Shown here: positions 62,001-64,000 of the stretch, one piece after another
Layout: every line of letters starts with the position of its first letter
How positions within the stretch are numbered: the first letter of the stretch is position 1
Assembly (NCBI GenBank): GCA_902789735.1
Contig: CADAOZ010000010.1
Location: 28,666 to 92,665 of the forward strand
Length of the DNA stretch: 64,000 nucleotides
Source of the DNA: an uncultured Lachnospiraceae bacterium
GTDB taxonomy: Bacteria > Bacillota > Clostridia > Lachnospirales > Lachnospiraceae
Direction: 5' to 3'
Position numbers and translations under genes: made by a program
Notes under the pieces: model-generated
The model's database searches: none
Seen by the model: only the letters and a program-made list of their open reading frames with translations
What the model was told of the DNA's origin: nothing

Positions 62001-62427
62001 CGGGCTTTCCATTGGTGAGACCAACCGTGTAGAGATCGCAGACGGCAAGACCCTGGTCATCAAATACCTCGGCCCCGGCGATCTGGACAAGGAAGGCATG
62101 AGGACCGTATCCTTCGAGCTGAACGGTATCCGCCGTGATGTCAAGGTGCCGGATCCCGAAGCCCAGAAGTATATCGTCAAGGTACCTATGGCGGATCCTG
62201 AAGACAAGAGCCAGGTGGGCGCTTCCATCCCCGGCGCTGTCAGCAGTATCAATGTCAAGGTCGGCGACGAGATCGAAGAAGGCCAGACAGTCATCATCAT
62301 CGAGGCCATGAAGATGGAGACCGCTACCGCGGCCCGTATGTCCGGTATCGTCGAGGAGATCCTCGTCGAAGAGGGACAGACAGTCAAGGGCGGCCAGCTG
62401 CTGATCAAGATCAAACAGAAAGAATGA
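59002..62427 (+). CDS. pyc: Pyruvate carboxylase
   Basis: A 1,141-residue biotin enzyme that converts pyruvate and bicarbonate to oxaloacetate, feeding the TCA/succinate pathway. Order of domains: biotin carboxylase (KVLVANRGEIAMRIFRAC; AAAGGGGRGMRR ATP loop; MNPRIQVEHTVTE), carboxyltransferase (TTCRDAHQSLLGTRVRT; the zinc-binding FHTHNTSGNQVAAY), and a C-terminal biotinyl carrier domain with the EAMKMET biotinylation site. Single-polypeptide layout and length match the Gram-positive enzyme. GGAGG lies before ATG 59002. Confidence 0.98.
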   Translation: MGKDFKKVLVANRGEIAMRIFRACHDLGLTAVAIYSNEDTYSAFRTAADESYLIGENESPLGAYLDIPRIIELARMHDCDAIHPGYGFLSENGEFAKACEHAGIKFIGPSSRILDMMGDKLSAKQMALECDVPTTPGTAEPLKSKEEAQKLAMEFGFPVILKAAAGGGGRGMRRCDTVEEVGINFELVRAEALKSFGNADIFMEKFLVNPKHIEVQVLADECGNVAHLYERDCSLQRRYQKVVEFTPAFSIAPEVRDAILEDAVKITKHVGYTNAGTLEFLVDKSGDHYFIEMNPRIQVEHTVTEMVTGIDLVRAQILVAEGRPLSDPMIGINSQEDVHQNGFAIQCRVTTEDPTNNFAPDTGRITGYRISGGFGIRMDEATAGTGSIISPYYDSLLVKVTSWDTTFEGVCSKALRAIREIHVRGVKTNIAFITNVLQNETFRAGQCYTKFIDETPSLFEIEGGEDRATKMLNYIAEKSIAENADHKLFEVPRFPPVTGNRRTGLKQLLDTKGPEAVAKWVKSQQKLLITDTTCRDAHQSLLGTRVRTRDIINAMDATSEILADAFSLECWGGATFDVAYRFLHESPWERLDIIREKVPNVLLQMLLRGSNAVGYTNYPDNVIREFIKEAAKSGIDVFRVFDSLNWIPGMEVAMDEVLNQNKILEATICYTGDILDPNEDKYTLSYYIKMAKELEKRGAHMLAIKDMAGLVKPYAAKKLVTELKQEIGIPIQFHTHNTSGNQVAAYLLAAEAGVDIVDCAISSMSSLTSQPSLNAVVAALQGTPRDTGLNLDELQHLTDYWEDVRLRYGAFEGGITSPATDIYRYEIPGGQYTNLKPQVESMGLGTRFTEVKENYRKVNDMLGKIIKVTPSSKAVGDLAIFMTQNDLTPENIIEKGKNLAFPDSSITYFSGMMGQPAWGFPKDLQEVVLKGREAITCRPGELLAPVDFEKVKQEMSDFDPNPSWRAVLSYSLYPKVYKDFVKTREQYGYIVRLGSHVFFHGLSIGETNRVEIADGKTLVIKYLGPGDLDKEGMRTVSFELNGIRRDVKVPDPEAQKYIVKVPMADPEDKSQVGASIPGAVSSINVKVGDEIEEGQTVIIIEAMKMETATAARMSGIVEEILVEEGQTVKGGQLLIKIKQKE

Positions 62428-62460
62428 GCAGCAGATGCCGTATCATAATTTGATTTAAGG

Positions 62461-62497
62461 CAGGGCGCCGTGCAGCCGCACGGCGCTCTGATTTTTT
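62461..62497 (+). terminator. Intrinsic terminator of pyc
   Basis: CAGGGCGCCGTGC and GCACGGCGCTCTG form a perfect stem (loop AGCC), followed by ATTTTTT, 33 bases after the stop. Confidence 0.88.
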
Positions 62498-62501
62498 GGT
62501 C

Positions 62502-62570
62502 AATTGCCAAACTAAGAGCAGGTTCGCCAAGGTAAAAGTACAGTATAGACCTGCACTTAGTTTGGCAATT
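62502..62570. repeat. MITE-like inverted repeat flanked by a direct repeat
   Basis: AATTGCCAAACTAAGAGCAG (62502-62521) and CTGCACTTAGTTTGGCAATT (62551-62570) are inverted arms of about 22 bases with one mismatch and a 25-base centre. CGCTCTGATTTTTT flanks both sides (62484-62497 and 62575-62588), and the left copy is the terminator's own end. The pattern looks like an inserted element with target-site duplication. No coding potential; the spacer 62428-62727 otherwise has only a T-rich region. Confidence 0.65.
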
Positions 62571-62727
62571 AAATCGCTCTGATTTTTTTTATATTTTTTT
62601 TGTACCCTTCCGGATAAGTCTCGTATAGATAGTCAGAAGGCGCGAGAGCAGGAGCTCACAGAGAAAAGCCTTCAACAAAAAAACAGACTATTATCAGGAT
62701 TTAGAATAGAAGGAGAAATGAAAAACC

Positions 62728-63750
62728 ATGAAAAATAAAGTCGTTATCGCATTACTGACACTCGTACTTGTTGCAGGCCTTGGAGCCGGCGCTGTATTCC
62801 TTGGAACACGCGGTGTTACAACTCCCGCGTCTAACAGCGTAAGCGCAGCTGAGGTTACAGAAGAGACAGAAGAAAATACAGAAGCTGAGATCGAGATGAC
62901 TGCTGAGCAGTCCGCTAAGGAAGCCGCTGAGAAGAAGGCTGCTGAAGAGAAGGCTGCTGCGGAGAAGAAAGCAGCAGAAGAGAAGGCCGCTGCTGAGAAG
63001 AAGGCCGCCGAAGAGAAGGCTGCTAAGGAAGCTGCTGAGAAGAAGGAAGCTGAGAAAAAGGCTGCCGAGAAGAAAGAAGCTGAGAAGAAAACCGCCGAGA
63101 AGAAGGAAGCTGAGAAGAAAGCCGCTGAAAAGAAGGCTGCCGAGAAGAAAGCTGCTGAGAAGAAAGCTGCTGACGAAAAGAAGGCAAAAGAAGCTGCTGA
63201 GAAGAAGGCTGCTGACGAGAAGAAAGCCAGGGAAGCCGCTGAGAAGAAGGCCGCTGACGAGAAGAAGGCAAGAGAAGCCGCTGAGAAGAAAGCTGCCGAA
63301 GAGAAAGCTGCAAGAGAAGCCGCTGAGAAGAAAGCTGCTGAGGAAGAAGCCCAGAGAAAGGCTGAAGAGGAAGCCCGCAGACAGGCCGAGGAAGAGGAAG
63401 CCCGCAGACAGGCCGAGGAAGAGGAAGCACGCAGACAGGCTGAGGAAGAGGAAGCCCGCAGACAGGCTGAAGAAGAGGCCCGCAGACAGGCTGAGGAAGA
63501 GGAAGCTCGCAGAAAGGCTGAAGAAGAAGCCAACAGAACAGAGACCATTACCGGTACTGTAACATCTGTAAGCGGTGACAAACTGCAGATTCGTGCAGAC
63601 GGATGCAGCATCACAGTCCTGATCGGCGGCGCAGAGAAGCACATCCAGGATTCCATTCAGGAAGGTGACGAAATCACCGTCGTGATCAAGGGCCAGATGA
63701 CTGATAACGGCTGGAACGCCATCAAGGTTACAGACAATGTAAGCCACTGA
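62728..63750 (+). CDS. Exported Ala/Glu/Lys-repeat coiled-coil protein with small C-terminal domain
   Basis: A 340-residue protein. A hydrophobic N-terminal helix (VVIALLTLVLVAGLGAGAVF) acts as anchor or signal. Residues about 65-265 are an almost perfect AAEKK/AAEEK and EEARRQAEE repeat, a single long charged helix like TolA or period-six helical spacers. The C-terminal 70 residues (TITGTVTSVSGDKLQIRADG ... EGDEITVVIKGQMTDNG) look like an OB-fold or NEAT-like beta domain. It could span the wall and display its tip. DNA repeats are of 15-33 bases. AGGAGA precedes ATG 62728. Confidence 0.7.
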   Translation: MKNKVVIALLTLVLVAGLGAGAVFLGTRGVTTPASNSVSAAEVTEETEENTEAEIEMTAEQSAKEAAEKKAAEEKAAAEKKAAEEKAAAEKKAAEEKAAKEAAEKKEAEKKAAEKKEAEKKTAEKKEAEKKAAEKKAAEKKAAEKKAADEKKAKEAAEKKAADEKKAREAAEKKAADEKKAREAAEKKAAEEKAAREAAEKKAAEEEAQRKAEEEARRQAEEEEARRQAEEEEARRQAEEEEARRQAEEEARRQAEEEEARRKAEEEANRTETITGTVTSVSGDKLQIRADGCSITVLIGGAEKHIQDSIQEGDEITVVIKGQMTDNGWNAIKVTDNVSH

Positions 63751-64000
63751 TCCACTCCGGAACAGTATTTGGAATAATATATAACAGATAAGGATTTAAT
63801 ATCCGGAAAACAACTTTATATTAAATCAGACAACCATACTAATTTTCGAAAATCTGGCCAGGCAGATATATAAGCCTTTCTTCTAAATGAATTGATTTTT
63901 GATGAGTCTTCTGTAGCATAGGTGGGTGACTTATACTCCACCAAATAAAAATAACAATTGAAAAACCATTGGCGTTCCGCTATTGTGGTTGTTTGCGACA
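63751..64000. other. Spacer at the right end of the window
   Basis: AT-rich sequence with no convincing gene, terminator or RNA. A gene beginning further right may lie outside. Confidence 0.3.

Noticed and set aside
62694..63656. Reverse frames rich in Ala/Ser/Phe or Leu/Ser
   Set aside because: Antisense images of the Ala/Glu/Lys repeat gene; repetitive DNA has few stops in any frame.
1..64000. tRNA, rRNA, insertion sequences, prophage
   Set aside because: No clover-leaf with a plausible anticodon, no transposase or integrase motifs and no phage structural gene were recognised by eye; a dedicated scan would be needed to be certain.

Overview
The window reads as a chromosomal segment of a moderately GC-rich Gram-positive anaerobe of class Clostridia, probably Lachnospiraceae-like. 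This is inferred from gene content and Shine-Dalgarno style, not from a database search. Supporting signs are a murD-ftsW-ftsQ-ftsZ division cluster, a T-box leader before proS, an FMN riboswitch before a ribD-ribE-ribBA-ribH operon, an AmmeMemoRadiSam pair, a single large pyruvate carboxylase, lipoproteins with Gram-positive lipoboxes, and many intrinsic terminators. No rRNA, tRNA, transposase, integrase or CRISPR array was seen.

Layout. 1-3.6 kb: end of murD, then ftsW, ftsQ/divIB and ftsZ, closed by a terminator. 4-6 kb: a reverse-strand GT-C-like membrane protein. 6.2-12.9 kb: a giant RND permease with an extra coiled-coil block, overlapped by a Ser/Thr-kinase-like gene, then a small unknown and a PAP2 phosphatase. 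13-19 kb: HExxH proteins, a zinc-ribbon Nudix hydrolase, a PLP aminotransferase and aminopeptidase P. 19.5-22.7 kb: a secreted transglutaminase-like protein and a repeat-rich lipoprotein. 22.8-26 kb: T-box, proS and a WYL regulator. 26-32 kb: glycogen-debranching enzyme, DUF362 protein, VWA protein and a macro-domain protein. 32.4-37.1 kb: FMN riboswitch and riboflavin operon with a truncated HAD gene at its end. 37.5-42 kb: MTA/SAH nucleosidase, AmmeMemoRadiSam genes and a membrane protein, all on the reverse strand.

42.2-49.8 kb is the most unusual part. It is a forward-strand run encoding a membrane protein, a J-domain-like coiled-coil protein, a HIRAN protein, a helical DNA-binding-like protein, a caspase-family protease, a small unknown, a MotA/TolQ/ExbB-type channel subunit, an ExbD-type subunit, and two further membrane-anchored proteins whose C-terminal parts resemble the ExbD/TolR extracytoplasmic domain. 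The C-terminal domain of the helical protein is shared with the macro-domain protein at 30.7 kb. I propose an ion-motive-force-coupled envelope sensor tied to a caspase effector, perhaps a defence or programmed-death system; its function is inference.

49.7-64 kb: XRE regulators, tiny membrane proteins, a DEDDh exonuclease, a HAD phosphatase, a lipoprotein, an Fe-S aldo/keto reductase, a GNAT acetyltransferase, a GH5 glycosidase followed by a flavin-reductase gene remnant, pyruvate carboxylase, and an Ala/Glu/Lys-repeat envelope protein.

A recurrent feature is short tandem repeats in intergenic spacers (14.4, 18.9, 19.3, 19.5, 34.0 and 38.2 kb) and in coding linkers (22.5, 31.3 and 63 kb), suggesting a genome prone to slippage-type expansion.
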